A stretch of 64,000 nt of DNA from Candidatus Omnitrophota bacterium (GCA_020632495.1 JACKFL010000005.1:1488001-1552000), one strand, 5' to 3'. Counted from the stretch's first letter, positions 34,619-43,158 are shown. Numbers and translations are program-made. The notes: generated by a model from the sequence alone, not told the origin.

Positions 34619-35472
34619 AAACAGCATGGACCATGACGGGTGTTCTCATCATGATGGCCGTCCTCGGCGGTTGTTCGCTGGCCGACTTGCGCACCGGCTA
34701 TGTGCTTACCGGGACCGAATCACAATTGGCCAAAGAGGGGCGCCGTCTGCTGGAACTCGCCGTGTGGCGGCAGGACAAATCCGGCCGCTGGGATGATTTT
34801 GACGCGTGGACGATCGAGACCACCGATATTTGGGAGACCGGACTGATCCGCCGGTTTACCCCGTTGACCGCAAACCGGCAGGACATCGTCTTCCGGTTCG
34901 AGCTGGACCGGTCGGCAGCGGCGATGACCTTTGGCGACGGCCGGCGTGCCGGCGAGATGCTCGGCGTCGATGAGTCGGGACAATTCACGGAACGAGATGC
35001 CCGCCGGACTTACGCGCCCGTTAAAAAGTTGAGCAACTATCTGGAACCGGTGCGCGACTACTTTTTCTGGCCGCAGAGCCTCGTGAACTATCCGACGGTG
35101 CTCTACGCCGGGGCCGACAAGTTGGAAGGTGCCGAGTACCACAAGATCTTTGTCTCCGGCGGGGAGGCGGAGCCCAGCCGGACGGCCGATCAGTATGTGG
35201 TGTGGCTCAACAAGGCCAATCTGCGCATCGACTATATTGAGTTCACGCTGCGCAGTCTGCTCAAATCTTACCGCGGTGTTGTCCGGTACTCCGACTACCG
35301 CCCAGTCGAAGGCATATCCCTGCCGCATCGTTTGACCTTGCTCGACCGCATCGGCGGCAGGAAGTACTCCCATGAATTCGTAGTGCGCGGCATGTCGTTC
35401 ACGCTGCCGCCGCGCGAGCTCGGTTTTGCGGTGGAGATCAGACCGTTCAGCCTGAACCTGGGACTTAACTGA
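34615..35472 (+). CDS. lipoprotein of unknown function
   Basis: 285 aa. Lipobox LGGC at residues 18-21 (cleavage before C21) predicts a lipid-anchored envelope protein. The mature domain is strand-rich, with WDDFDAWTIETTDIWETGL, DYFFWPQSLVNYPTVLYAGA and YSDYRPVEGISLPHRLTLLD, which looks like a LolA/outer-membrane lipoprotein-sorting type fold. It starts 4 nt inside the VTT gene and shares one base with the SRPBCC gene. It takes the slot held by DUF3833 lipoproteins in proteobacterial photo-stress clusters but does not obviously match that family. Confidence 0.7.
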   Translation: MKTAWTMTGVLIMMAVLGGCSLADLRTGYVLTGTESQLAKEGRRLLELAVWRQDKSGRWDDFDAWTIETTDIWETGLIRRFTPLTANRQDIVFRFELDRSAAAMTFGDGRRAGEMLGVDESGQFTERDARRTYAPVKKLSNYLEPVRDYFFWPQSLVNYPTVLYAGADKLEGAEYHKIFVSGGEAEPSRTADQYVVWLNKANLRIDYIEFTLRSLLKSYRGVVRYSDYRPVEGISLPHRLTLLDRIGGRKYSHEFVVRGMSFTLPPRELGFAVEIRPFSLNLGLN

Positions 35473-35951
35473 TGAAGACTTACCGCCTGCGCACCAAACA
35501 AACGCTGCCCATCTCACTGCAACAGGTCTGGGATTATTTTTCGAACCCGAACAACCTGCGTGATATCACGCCTCCCGACCTCAACATGACCGTGCGCACC
35601 GATACTGACGGCCGGATTTATAACGGTATGGTCATCGAGTATCATGTCACGCCGTTGGCGGGCCTTCGGGTCAGATGGTTGACCGAAATCAAACACGTCA
35701 ACGCGCCGTATATGTTCGTGGACGAACAGCGCTTCGGTCCCTACCAGTTCTGGTACCATCAGCATTTTTTTCAGGAGGTGAACGGCGGAGTGGAGGTGAC
35801 CGATTTGATCTATTACCGGATTCCGTTTTCCCTGTTGTCACCCCTCATCAATCGGTTGGTCGTGGAAGGCAAGTTGTCGCACATTTTCAATTTCCGCCGT
35901 CAGGTTCTCGCTGACAAGTTTGGAACCGTCGGAAAACGGGCGGCCGAATGA
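35472..35951 (+). CDS. SRPBCC-fold ligand-binding protein
   Basis: 159 aa. START/Bet v1-like (SRPBCC) pattern: LPISLQQVWDYFSNPNNLRD at the start, ITPPDLNMTV, VRWLTEIKHVNAPYMFVDEQ, FGPYQFWYHQHFFQEVNGG, and the closing FNFRRQVLADKFG helix. This short SRPBCC type is usually next to an SDR with a DUF2867 domain, as it is here (4-nt overlap). Likely binds a hydrophobic ligand; no catalysis claimed. Confidence 0.85.
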   Translation: MKTYRLRTKQTLPISLQQVWDYFSNPNNLRDITPPDLNMTVRTDTDGRIYNGMVIEYHVTPLAGLRVRWLTEIKHVNAPYMFVDEQRFGPYQFWYHQHFFQEVNGGVEVTDLIYYRIPFSLLSPLINRLVVEGKLSHIFNFRRQVLADKFGTVGKRAAE

Positions 35952-37501
35952 GCAGGATTCAACTGGGTGGACATGGCGAGGGGGAGGTGATCGGCTATAC
36001 CGACAAGCCGGTGGTTGTCTTGGGCGCCACCGGATATGTCGGCGGGCGGCTGGTTCCGGCTTTGCTAGCGAAAGGATGTCGGGTCCGGGCGACGGGGAGA
36101 TCTTTGCAGAAATTGCAAAGCCGAGTCTGGGCGGACAACGCGCGGGTCGATTTGTGCGCGGTGGACGTCCATGATCCGGATTCCCTGCGGGATGCCCTGG
36201 CCGGGGCCGGGACGGTTTTCTATCTGATTCATTCGATGAATCCCCACAGCCGGGACTTTGAGGCAGCCGACCGGACCGCAGCTGACAACATGGTGCGGAT
36301 CAGCGCCGAGAGCGGAGTACAACGCATTATCTATTTGGGCGGACTCGGAGAAGCACGCCACAAACTCAGCAAACACCTGCGATCGCGCAATGAAGTTTCT
36401 GATATCTTGAAGTCCGGTCCGGTTCCGGTGACCGTATTGCGCGCGGCCATGATTATCGGTTCGGGAAGCGCATCCTTCGAGATACTCCGTTATCTGATCG
36501 ATCGGCTCCCGGTGATGGTAACGCCGCAGTGGGTGCGCACACCCAATCAACCCATTGCGATCCGTAATGTGATCGGTTATTTAAGCGGTTGTCTCGATCA
36601 ATCTGCTACGATCGGCAGGACGTTCGACATCGGCGGTCCCGAGGTGGTTACGTACCAGGATCTGATGGACACATATGCGGAAGTAGCCAGCTTACGCAAA
36701 CGATTTGTCATCCCCGTGCCTGTTCTCACGCCCCGGCTCAGTTCGCTGTGGATCCATCTGGTGACGCCGGTTCCCAGCTACATCGCCATGCCGTTGACTG
36801 AAGGCCTCACCAATGAAGTGGTTTGTCAGGATGATTCGATCCGCCGGATTATTCCTCAGGAACTTCTGACCTGCCGTGAGGCCATGCGCCGGGCACTGGA
36901 TCTTTCGCGAGCGGATGAGATACAGACACACTGGGCGGATGCCGGTGTCATGCCCAAGTTTGCCCTGACACAACCCGGGGACCCGAAATGGGCGGGCGGA
37001 ACCCTGTTACTTGACGAGCGGGTGCGGACGGTTGATGTCCCTGCGGCGGCGCTGTGGGAAGTCATCCGGAGCATCGGCGGCAGGACCGGTTGGTATCATG
37101 CCACATGGCTATGGGTGTTGCGCGGTTGGTTGGACCGTCTATGGGGCGGAGTCGGTTTGCGACGTGGACGGCGTCATCCGACGGAAATCGCCCCCGGAGA
37201 CGCCCTTGATTTTTGGCGGGTCATCAAGGTCCTGCCCTCCCGACATCTGCTGCTCGAAGCCGAGATGAAACTCCCGGGACGGGCCACGCTGGAATTTATC
37301 CTGGATCCGCAGTCCGACAGCCGGGTCGTGATAACCCAACGGGCGTGCTTCAAGCCCAAGGGTTTAGGGGGAATTATTTATTGGTATGCGCTCGTGCCCT
37401 TCCATCATTATATCTTTGGTGGTATGATGGATGAAATTATCCACAGGGCGCGCGCTGTGCGCCTCAAACTCACGCCGCGTCAATCAGGAAAGGTCCTGTG
37501 A
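35948..37501 (+). CDS. SDR oxidoreductase with C-terminal DUF2867
   Basis: 517 aa. The N-terminal atypical SDR/NAD(P)-binding domain has VVVLGATGYVGGRLVPALLA, VRATGRSLQKL, VFYLIHSM and IIYLGGLGE, as in NmrA-like/complex I assembly-type SDRs. From about 345 a DUF2867 domain follows (TLLLDERVRTVDVPAAALWE, GWYHATWLWVLRGWLDRLWG, FWRVIKVLPSRHLLLEAEMK, YWYALVPFHHYIFGGMMDEI). The catalytic Tyr-x3-Lys of classical SDRs is not evident. A frequent partner of photolyase genes. Coupled by 4-nt overlaps on both sides. Confidence 0.88.
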   Translation: MSRIQLGGHGEGEVIGYTDKPVVVLGATGYVGGRLVPALLAKGCRVRATGRSLQKLQSRVWADNARVDLCAVDVHDPDSLRDALAGAGTVFYLIHSMNPHSRDFEAADRTAADNMVRISAESGVQRIIYLGGLGEARHKLSKHLRSRNEVSDILKSGPVPVTVLRAAMIIGSGSASFEILRYLIDRLPVMVTPQWVRTPNQPIAIRNVIGYLSGCLDQSATIGRTFDIGGPEVVTYQDLMDTYAEVASLRKRFVIPVPVLTPRLSSLWIHLVTPVPSYIAMPLTEGLTNEVVCQDDSIRRIIPQELLTCREAMRRALDLSRADEIQTHWADAGVMPKFALTQPGDPKWAGGTLLLDERVRTVDVPAAALWEVIRSIGGRTGWYHATWLWVLRGWLDRLWGGVGLRRGRRHPTEIAPGDALDFWRVIKVLPSRHLLLEAEMKLPGRATLEFILDPQSDSRVVITQRACFKPKGLGGIIYWYALVPFHHYIFGGMMDEIIHRARAVRLKLTPRQSGKVL

Positions 37502-38475
37502 CCCGAACGTTTGCCAAACCCGTCATCGTTGTCAGCAAATGTCTGGAGTTCGACAAATGCCGTTACAACGGGGCGGTCATCCCCGCCAAGTTTGTCCGCA
37601 AGATTACCGAATACGTCCGCTTTCTGCCGGTCTGTCCCGAGGTGGAGATCGGCCTGGGAATCCCCAGGGATCCGATCAAGCTGATAGGGGCCGATGACGA
37701 ACTTCGTTTATACCAGCCGTCCACCCGGCTTGATTTGACCGCACGGATGAATCGCTTCAACCGGCAATTTCTGGGCGGTCTCGAGGAGGTCGACGGATTC
37801 ATCCTGAAGTTCGGGTCGCCGTCCTGCGCTCTGAAGGACGCCAAGATGTACAATGATGAGCTGAACCCGATCGTCACGGGAAAGGGGCCGGGGATGTTTG
37901 CGGCGGCCGTCCTGGAACGGTTCCCGGGGCTGGCGGTTGAAGACGAGGGGCGGTTGAGTAACTTCCGGCTGCGCGAACACTTTTTAACCAAGGTGTTCAT
38001 GCTGGCGGACTTTCGCCGGGTCAGACAGCTCGGCCGGCTGCACGGCTTGGTTGACTTTCACGCCCGCCACAAACTGATGCTGATGGCTTACAGTCAGAAG
38101 CATCTGCGTTTGATGGGGCGGTTGGTCGCCGGAGCGAACGGGGCCCGGATGCCGCGCGTTATGGGGGAATACCAATCGCATTTGTTCGAGGCCTTTGCCC
38201 GCTACGCCCGGTACACGTCGCATATCAACGTTCTGATGCATGCCCTCGGATATTTTAAAAAGGAGGCGACGACCCGCGAGAAGGCTCACTTCCTGGGGTT
38301 GCTCGACAAATTCAGGGCGGAGCGGCTGCCCTTAAGCGCGATTCTCGCCGTGCTGCATTCCTGGTCGCTGAAATACAATAAAGAGTATCTGCTCGGGCAG
38401 ACATATTTTGAACCCTATCCCGAGGAATTGATCGAAATCTCCGATTCCGGACTGGGACGCAATACGAGGTATTAA
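37498..38475 (+). CDS. TudS-type (DUF523) domain fused to DUF1722 (YbgA)
   Basis: 325 aa, GTG start overlapping the upstream stop. Residues about 8-160 are DUF523 with the conserved cysteines in SKCLEFDKCRYNG, FLPVCPEVEIGLGIPR and KFGSPSCALKDAKMY. DUF523 includes TudS, a [4Fe-4S] thiouracil desulfurase. Residues about 190-320 are DUF1722 (YbgA: FHARHKLMLMAYSQKHLRLM, YFKKEATTREKAHFLGLLDK). In E. coli ybgA also precedes the photolyase gene. Desulfuration of photodamaged or thiolated nucleobases is a reasonable guess, not shown. Confidence 0.88.
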   Translation: MTRTFAKPVIVVSKCLEFDKCRYNGAVIPAKFVRKITEYVRFLPVCPEVEIGLGIPRDPIKLIGADDELRLYQPSTRLDLTARMNRFNRQFLGGLEEVDGFILKFGSPSCALKDAKMYNDELNPIVTGKGPGMFAAAVLERFPGLAVEDEGRLSNFRLREHFLTKVFMLADFRRVRQLGRLHGLVDFHARHKLMLMAYSQKHLRLMGRLVAGANGARMPRVMGEYQSHLFEAFARYARYTSHINVLMHALGYFKKEATTREKAHFLGLLDKFRAERLPLSAILAVLHSWSLKYNKEYLLGQTYFEPYPEELIEISDSGLGRNTRY

Positions 38476-38476
38476 G

Positions 38477-39853
38477 ATGGGAGCTCTTAAAAAAACACTG
38501 TTTATTTTCCGCCGGGACCTGCGCCTGCACGACAATACCGGCTTGCTTGAAGCCTTGAAGAATTCGGAGGAAGTTATTCCCTGTTTTATCTTCGATCCCC
38601 GGCAGTTGAAGAACAATCCGTACCGTTCGGACAACGCGCTGCAGTTCATGCTCGAGTCGCTCGATGATCTCGACCGGCAGCTTCAACAAAAGGACGGCCG
38701 TTTGTACCGGTTCCAGGGCAAGGCCCCGGAGGTGGTCCGTGATCTGATCGCACAGGAGGCCGTCGATGCGGTCTTTATGAATCACGATTACACGCCTTTC
38801 AGCATTCACCGGGACTTGTCGATACAGGACGAGTGCCGCAAGAAGAATGTGTTGTTCAAGGATTTTGCCGACTGCCTCCTGAACGAACCGTACGAAGTGC
38901 TCCGTGAAGACGGCGGGGTATACAGCGTCTACACGCCGTTCAAGAACAAGTCGCGTGAGAATGAAGTGCGCCATCCGCAGGCCAATCAGCGCAGGAATTT
39001 TTATGCCCGTCCCATCCCGATGGATGAGGGAGAGAAGATTCACCAAGAGATTCTAGCCAAGTCGAATGAACGGATCGCCCAACACGGCGGCCGACAAAAC
39101 GGATTGAAAATCCTGAAGGGCGTAGACCGCTACAAGAATTATGATGACGAGCGAGATATCCCGTCCGTCGACGGGACCACCAATCTCTCGGCGCATCTTA
39201 AATTCGGTACGCTTTCCCCGCGCGAGGTATACTACGCGGTTAACGACGCGCTCGGCCGGAATCATACGCTCATCAATCAACTTTACTGGCGGGATTTCTT
39301 CACGCACGTGGGATATCATCATCCCGAAGTGCTGGGCAGCGCTTTTCATGAGAAGTACAACAAGATCAAATGGCGCGATTCGAAAGAGGATTTTGAGACG
39401 TGGTGTGCGGGCCGGACCGGTTTTCCCATCGTTGATGCCGGTATGCGGGAGCTTAATGCCACGGGATTCATGCACAACCGGGTGCGCATGATTACGGCGT
39501 CGCTGCTGGTGAAAGACCTGCAGATCGATTGGCGCTGGGGCGAGAAGTACTTCGCGCAGCAACTGATCGATTATGATCCGTTGGTCAACAACGGGAACTG
39601 GCAGTGGGTGGCCTCGACCGGATGCGACGTGCAGCCTTATTTTCGCGTCTTCAATCCGTGGCGCCAGCAGGAACGCTTCGATCCGGACTGTCGCTACATC
39701 AAGCACTGGGTCCCGGAGTTGAAGGAATTGTCTCCCCAGGAAATCCATGCCTGGGACGGCAGCGGCGGCCTGTTCGCGCCCGACTATCCGGCCCCCATGG
39801 TCGATCACAAAGAAGAGACAAAAAAGATCAAAGAGATGTTCAAGGCCCTGTGA
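38477..39853 (+). CDS. deoxyribodipyrimidine photo-lyase (class I CPD type)
   Basis: 458 aa. Light-driven repair of cyclobutane pyrimidine dimers. The N-terminal antenna domain starts FIFRRDLRLHDNTGLLEAL. The FAD domain is well kept: NLSAHLKFGTLSPREVY, NQLYWRDFFTHVGYHHPE, GRTGFPIVDAGMRELNATG, MHNRVRMITASLLVKDL, WRWGEKYFAQQLIDYDP and NNGNWQWVASTGCDVQPYFR. The NNGNWQW pattern with Asn fits a repair photolyase rather than a plant-type cryptochrome. One base separates it from the DUF523 gene, and its stop overlaps the next gene. Confidence 0.95.
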   Translation: MGALKKTLFIFRRDLRLHDNTGLLEALKNSEEVIPCFIFDPRQLKNNPYRSDNALQFMLESLDDLDRQLQQKDGRLYRFQGKAPEVVRDLIAQEAVDAVFMNHDYTPFSIHRDLSIQDECRKKNVLFKDFADCLLNEPYEVLREDGGVYSVYTPFKNKSRENEVRHPQANQRRNFYARPIPMDEGEKIHQEILAKSNERIAQHGGRQNGLKILKGVDRYKNYDDERDIPSVDGTTNLSAHLKFGTLSPREVYYAVNDALGRNHTLINQLYWRDFFTHVGYHHPEVLGSAFHEKYNKIKWRDSKEDFETWCAGRTGFPIVDAGMRELNATGFMHNRVRMITASLLVKDLQIDWRWGEKYFAQQLIDYDPLVNNGNWQWVASTGCDVQPYFRVFNPWRQQERFDPDCRYIKHWVPELKELSPQEIHAWDGSGGLFAPDYPAPMVDHKEETKKIKEMFKAL

Positions 39854-40302
39854 CACCCACCGTCGGTATCTTTATCCTCAATCTGGCCGTCACCCTGTTC
39901 CTTACGGGGTTGATCTGGACCGTGCAATGGGTCCACTATCCCTTGTTCGCCCGCGTCGGGGCGGAGCACTTTTCCGCTTATCATCATGAGCATATGCGGC
40001 GCATGACGGCCGTCGTGGCCGTGCCTATGCTGCTGGAGTTGTTTTCCGCCGGATTGTTGCTGCGCTTCCGCCCGCCCGCGATGTCGACTTCGGCCGTCTG
40101 GATCGGCATCGGCCTGGTGGCGGTGATTTGGCTGTCGACGATCATCCTGCAGGTGCCCTGCCACCACCGGTTGGCCGAACGCTATCTGCCGCGGGACCAG
40201 TCGTTTTTAACCTTCACCAACTGGATCCGGACCCTCGCCTGGACCGCCCGCAGCGGCCTGCTGTGTTCTGTTCTCTTGGCCATGCTGCGCCATTTGCGAT
40301 GA
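39850..40302 (+). CDS. small integral membrane protein of photolyase operon
   Basis: 150 aa from GTG 39850, overlapping the photolyase stop by 4 nt. Four hydrophobic segments. Conserved-looking polar features include HYPLFARVGAEHFSAYHHEH, LQVPCHHRLAERYLP and NWIRTLAWTARSG. Similar four-helix proteins with a P-x-H motif and NWxRT end follow photolyase genes in other bacteria, but I know no function. Last gene of the 13-gene run. Confidence 0.7.
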   Translation: MTPTVGIFILNLAVTLFLTGLIWTVQWVHYPLFARVGAEHFSAYHHEHMRRMTAVVAVPMLLELFSAGLLLRFRPPAMSTSAVWIGIGLVAVIWLSTIILQVPCHHRLAERYLPRDQSFLTFTNWIRTLAWTARSGLLCSVLLAMLRHLR

Positions 40303-40318
40303 TCTCCCGCGCCCTCAA

Positions 40319-40337
40319 TTACGTAGTATTACGTAAT
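40319..40337. promoter_or_regulatory. candidate operator: two TTACGTA boxes one helical turn apart
   Basis: TTACGTA at 40319-40325 and 40329-40335, 10 bp apart; the second lies in the palindrome ATTACGTAAT (40328-40337). A TACGTA-containing palindrome also precedes the receiver gene at 43272, so a shared regulator such as the NarL-type protein at 42511 may bind here. Confidence 0.45.
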
Positions 40338-40352
40338 CATGCCCGTACAAAG

Positions 40353-40377
40353 CCCTATATCCTATTTATATATAGGG
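40353..40377 (+). other. AT-rich inverted repeat CCCTATAT...ATATAGGG
   Basis: Perfect 8-bp arms (40353-40360 and 40370-40377) with a 9-nt loop. No T-tract follows, so it is not a clear terminator. It could mark the promoter region of the ferritin-like gene or a binding site. Confidence 0.4.
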
Positions 40378-40442
40378 AGATACAATTTAAGTAGAGGTCC
40401 TATCTTTAATGGTTTTTGACTCATTTGCGGAAGGAAAAAGTC

Positions 40443-40895
40443 ATGGCCGTTTACAGTCTCAATCAAATCATCACCATTATCACCGGATGGGAGAAGGATC
40501 TGCAGGAATTCTATGGCCTGCTTGATCACAATCTCAAGGACGAATCGGCCCGCCTTCTGACAGGACTACTCAAGAAGGATCAGGAAGGGACCGTGGAGAT
40601 GCTGGAACGCATCACGCTCAAGAAAGATGAAGATCTGGAATACCAAAAGAACCTGCCGAATTACGGGAACCGAAATATCATTCCGGATTTTAAATTGACT
40701 GAGCTGGCCACTGCCAAAGATGTTCTGGACCAGGTCTTTGACTACGAAGAGGAGTTGCTGAGTGTCTATCAGCATCTGCGGAAGATCGTGGTCTATCAGC
40801 AGTCCAAGGATCTGCTGGATATGCTGATTCAACGCAAGCTGGGGCAGGTGAAGAAGATCAAGTCCTGCATGGACAGCGAGGGGCTGGCCGCGTGA
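40443..40895 (+). CDS. ferritin-like four-helix protein
   Basis: 150 aa, entirely helical in pattern, with GWEKDLQEFYGLLDHNLKDE, MLERITLKKDEDLEYQKNLP, VLDQVFDYEEELLSVYQHLR and QSKDLLDMLIQRKLGQVKKI. Spaced Glu and His residues (E in KDLQEFY, E in DYEEELLSVYQHL) resemble rubrerythrin/ferritin-like iron sites, but the set is incomplete by eye, so iron oxidation is only possible. AAGGA lies about 10 nt before ATG 40443. First gene of a short unit with the YbaK gene. Confidence 0.55.
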   Translation: MAVYSLNQIITIITGWEKDLQEFYGLLDHNLKDESARLLTGLLKKDQEGTVEMLERITLKKDEDLEYQKNLPNYGNRNIIPDFKLTELATAKDVLDQVFDYEEELLSVYQHLRKIVVYQQSKDLLDMLIQRKLGQVKKIKSCMDSEGLAA

Positions 40896-40911
40896 CAAGG
40901 GAGGGATGATC

Positions 40912-41385
40912 ATGTCTATCAGTTCACGATTACGTAAACTGCTTGACGGTCATCAGATTCACTACCAGGTGATCCATCATGCACAGGCCTTTACGGCACC
41001 GGAGATCGCCGAGACCGCGCATGAATCAGGCAAGGAATTTGCCAAAACCGTGGTTTGTAATGTCGACGGGGTCATGAAGATGATCGTCCTGCCGGCGCAT
41101 GAGCAGGTGGATCTCAGACACCTTGCCGAAGTATTTCATGCCGGAAGCGTGGTGTTGGCGACGGAAACCGAACTTGCCGCTATGTTTCCGGACTGTGAAG
41201 TGGGGGCGATGCCTCCGTTCGGTGAGATATACGGTCTGGAGGTCATGGTTGACGAGCACCTCGCCGGGAATGATCTCATTTCGTTTAACGCGGGCAATCA
41301 TCGGGAAATCATCAAGATGCGTTACATCGACTTCGACCGGTTGATTAAACCCAAGCCCGTGAAGGTGGTCCGCATCGTGGTGTAA
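40912..41385 (+). CDS. YbaK/ProX-type aminoacyl-tRNA deacylase domain protein
   Basis: 157 aa single-domain protein of the YbaK/prolyl-tRNA editing family, which hydrolyses mischarged tRNAs. Landmarks: LDGHQIHYQVIHHAQAFTAP, HESGKEFAKTVVCNVDGV (the catalytic Lys region), MIVLPAHEQVDLRHL, FPDCEVGAMPPFGEIYGLEV and ISFNAGNHREIIKMRYIDF. AGGGAGGG sits 6 nt before ATG 40912 and directly abuts ATG 40906, which sets the start. Confidence 0.85.
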   Translation: MSISSRLRKLLDGHQIHYQVIHHAQAFTAPEIAETAHESGKEFAKTVVCNVDGVMKMIVLPAHEQVDLRHLAEVFHAGSVVLATETELAAMFPDCEVGAMPPFGEIYGLEVMVDEHLAGNDLISFNAGNHREIIKMRYIDFDRLIKPKPVKVVRIVV

Positions 41386-41406
41386 GCGCCGTGTGTGATA
41401 CGGCGC
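41386..41406 (+). terminator. GC hairpin after the YbaK gene
   Basis: GCGCCGT, 7-nt loop, ACGGCGC: perfect seven-pair stem beginning at the base after the stop. No T-tract, so termination efficiency is doubtful. Confidence 0.4.
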
Positions 41407-41430
41407 GGAGGATGTTTGTTGCCGGACTGA

Positions 41431-41453
41431 ATTGGTGATATAATCCAACCAAT
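41431..41453 (+). promoter_or_regulatory. promoter -10 inside an inverted repeat, before the PAS kinase
   Basis: ATTGGT (41431-41436) and ACCAAT (41448-41453) form a perfect 6-bp inverted repeat around TATAAT (41439-41444). A poor -35 (TTGTTG, 41416-41421) lies 17 nt upstream. ATG 41457 is only 12 nt past the -10, so the mRNA would be nearly leaderless. Confidence 0.45.
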
Positions 41454-41456
41454 CTC

Positions 41457-42545
41457 ATGAACAGCACACCCTCATCCACGCCCAAGAGTTCGCGGCCGGC
41501 GAATCCGCTGACCGACATCAATTTTGCCTTGGACCGGTCGGTCATAGTGGCCATTACCGATGTCCGTGGTCGCATTACGTACGTTAACGCGAAATTTTGC
41601 CAGATTTCAGGTTACCGGGAAAAGGAATTGATCGGGAAAGATCACCGGATTATCAATTCCGGTTACCATTCCAAGGAGTTCTTCCGGGATCTTTGGAAGA
41701 CGATCGCCTCCGGAGAAATTTGGCGGGGGGAGATCCGCAACCGGGCGAAGGACGGATCAATTTACTGGGTCGACACAGCGATCGTCCCGATTCTCAACGC
41801 CAGGGGGCGCCCGGATCAGTACATATCGATCCGGTATGATATCACGCGCCTCAAGCAGCTCGAGGAGGATATCCGCGCCCTGCCCAAGGAAATTATGCGG
41901 GTCCAGGAGCAGGAGCGCTCGCATATCGCACGTGAGATCCACGATGATCTCGGGCAATCGTTGGCCTCGATCAAGATGTTTATCCAGGCGTCATTCGCCG
42001 AACACGCCCGCCAGCACGCCGAGATCAAACCGGTCGTTGATAAAACGATCGAGTACGTAAACCGGATCATCGACAAGACCCGCCGCCTGTCGGCCGGGCT
42101 CAGTCCCGCGACGCTGGAGATACTCGGATTGCCCACGGCGATCAAGACCCTGGTCGCCGACTACCGGTCGCTGGGCGCATTCGAAATAAAATTGTTTACG
42201 GGCCGGCTGAATAAAGTGACATTCCACGGGGATGTGATCAATATTTACCGGATTATCCAGGAGGCGTTGAACAATATCTACAAACATGCCGGTGCCCGGT
42301 GTGTGGAAATCCGTTTCCGGAAAAAAGGCGCTCGCTATGAGTTGCTGATCAAAGACGACGGACGCGGTTTTACGCCGGGAAAAACCGAGGGCCGCGGGTT
42401 GGGATTGTCGACCATGCGGGAACGGGCCGTTATCCTGCGGGGATCGTTCGATTTGTATTCGGCCAAAGGCAAAGGGACCGAAATTCGCATCACGTTGCCG
42501 GTGAAAACCAATGGAACAACAACTGGACATCATACTGGCGGATGA
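41457..42545 (+). CDS. PAS-domain sensor histidine kinase (NarX/HisKA_3 type)
   Basis: 362 aa, no transmembrane segment, so cytoplasmic sensing. A PAS/PAC domain (about 25-135: GRITYVNAKFCQISGYREKE, EIRNRAKDGSIYWVDTAIVP) precedes the HisKA_3 dimerisation helix with the phospho-His motif ERSHIAREIHDDLGQSLASI. The HATPase domain has YRIIQEALNNIYKHAGA (N box), LLIKDDGRGF (G1) and GLGLSTMRERAVILRG (G2). The PAS domain is close to a Tar/Aer-type redox or ligand sensor; a cofactor cannot be assigned. Overlaps its cognate regulator by 35 nt. Confidence 0.92.
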   Translation: MNSTPSSTPKSSRPANPLTDINFALDRSVIVAITDVRGRITYVNAKFCQISGYREKELIGKDHRIINSGYHSKEFFRDLWKTIASGEIWRGEIRNRAKDGSIYWVDTAIVPILNARGRPDQYISIRYDITRLKQLEEDIRALPKEIMRVQEQERSHIAREIHDDLGQSLASIKMFIQASFAEHARQHAEIKPVVDKTIEYVNRIIDKTRRLSAGLSPATLEILGLPTAIKTLVADYRSLGAFEIKLFTGRLNKVTFHGDVINIYRIIQEALNNIYKHAGARCVEIRFRKKGARYELLIKDDGRGFTPGKTEGRGLGLSTMRERAVILRGSFDLYSAKGKGTEIRITLPVKTNGTTTGHHTGG

Positions 42546-43158
42546 TCATGAAATATTCCGGGAGGGGCTCAAGAGTCTCATCGGTAAGGATTCCGCTATT
42601 CAGATCGTAGCCGAGGCCAGGGACGGCGAGGAGCTGATCGACGCCGTGCGTGCCAAACCGTGCGATGTCATCGTAACCGACTTGTCCATGCCTAATATGG
42701 ACGGGCTGTCGGCTATTCGCAATATTCTCAAATTCCGTTCCCGGGCGCGAATTCTAGTGCTGACGATGCTCAAGGATCACGAACACTTCCGCCACGCCAT
42801 GAACAGCGGGGCTTCCGGGTACATTCTCAAAGATGATGCTTACGATCAATTCGTTTTGGCCATTAAGACCCTGGCCAAGGGCAAGAAATATGTGTCCCCG
42901 TCGGTATCGCGGATGGAGACCGACCGATATTTAAGAACGATGGACGACACCGACGCGCCCTCGTTGAACATTCTCACCAAGCGTGAACAGGAAATCTTGC
43001 GACTCGTGGCCGCGGGACTGGCGAACAAGAACATTGCCAATGAACTCAATATCAGTGTGCGCACCGTCGAGACCCACCGCAACAACCTGACCAACAAGCT
43101 CGGGATTAAGGCCACAGCCGGGCTCGTCAAATATGCCATGACCAAAGGTCTGGTTTAA
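42511..43158 (+). CDS. NarL/FixJ-family response regulator
   Basis: 215 aa. Receiver: LADDHEIFREGLKSLIG with DD, phosphoacceptor in VIVTDLSMPNMDGLSAI, Thr in LVLTML and Lys in YILKDDAYDQF. LuxR-type HTH: LTKREQEILRLVAAGLANKN and SVRTVETHRNNLTNKLGIKA. Encoded with the PAS kinase by overlap, a typical NarXL-type pair. TACGTA palindromes upstream of 40443 and 43272 are candidate targets. Confidence 0.95.
   Translation: MEQQLDIILADDHEIFREGLKSLIGKDSAIQIVAEARDGEELIDAVRAKPCDVIVTDLSMPNMDGLSAIRNILKFRSRARILVLTMLKDHEHFRHAMNSGASGYILKDDAYDQFVLAIKTLAKGKKYVSPSVSRMETDRYLRTMDDTDAPSLNILTKREQEILRLVAAGLANKNIANELNISVRTVETHRNNLTNKLGIKATAGLVKYAMTKGLV

Noticed and set aside
34615..35472. DUF3833 assignment for the operon lipoprotein
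   Set aside because: Same operon position as DUF3833 in proteobacteria, but the family's Phe/Gly-rich N-terminal signature is not visible.
40353..40377. Terminator of the photolyase operon
   Set aside because: Good stem but AT-rich and without a T-tract; listed only as an inverted repeat.
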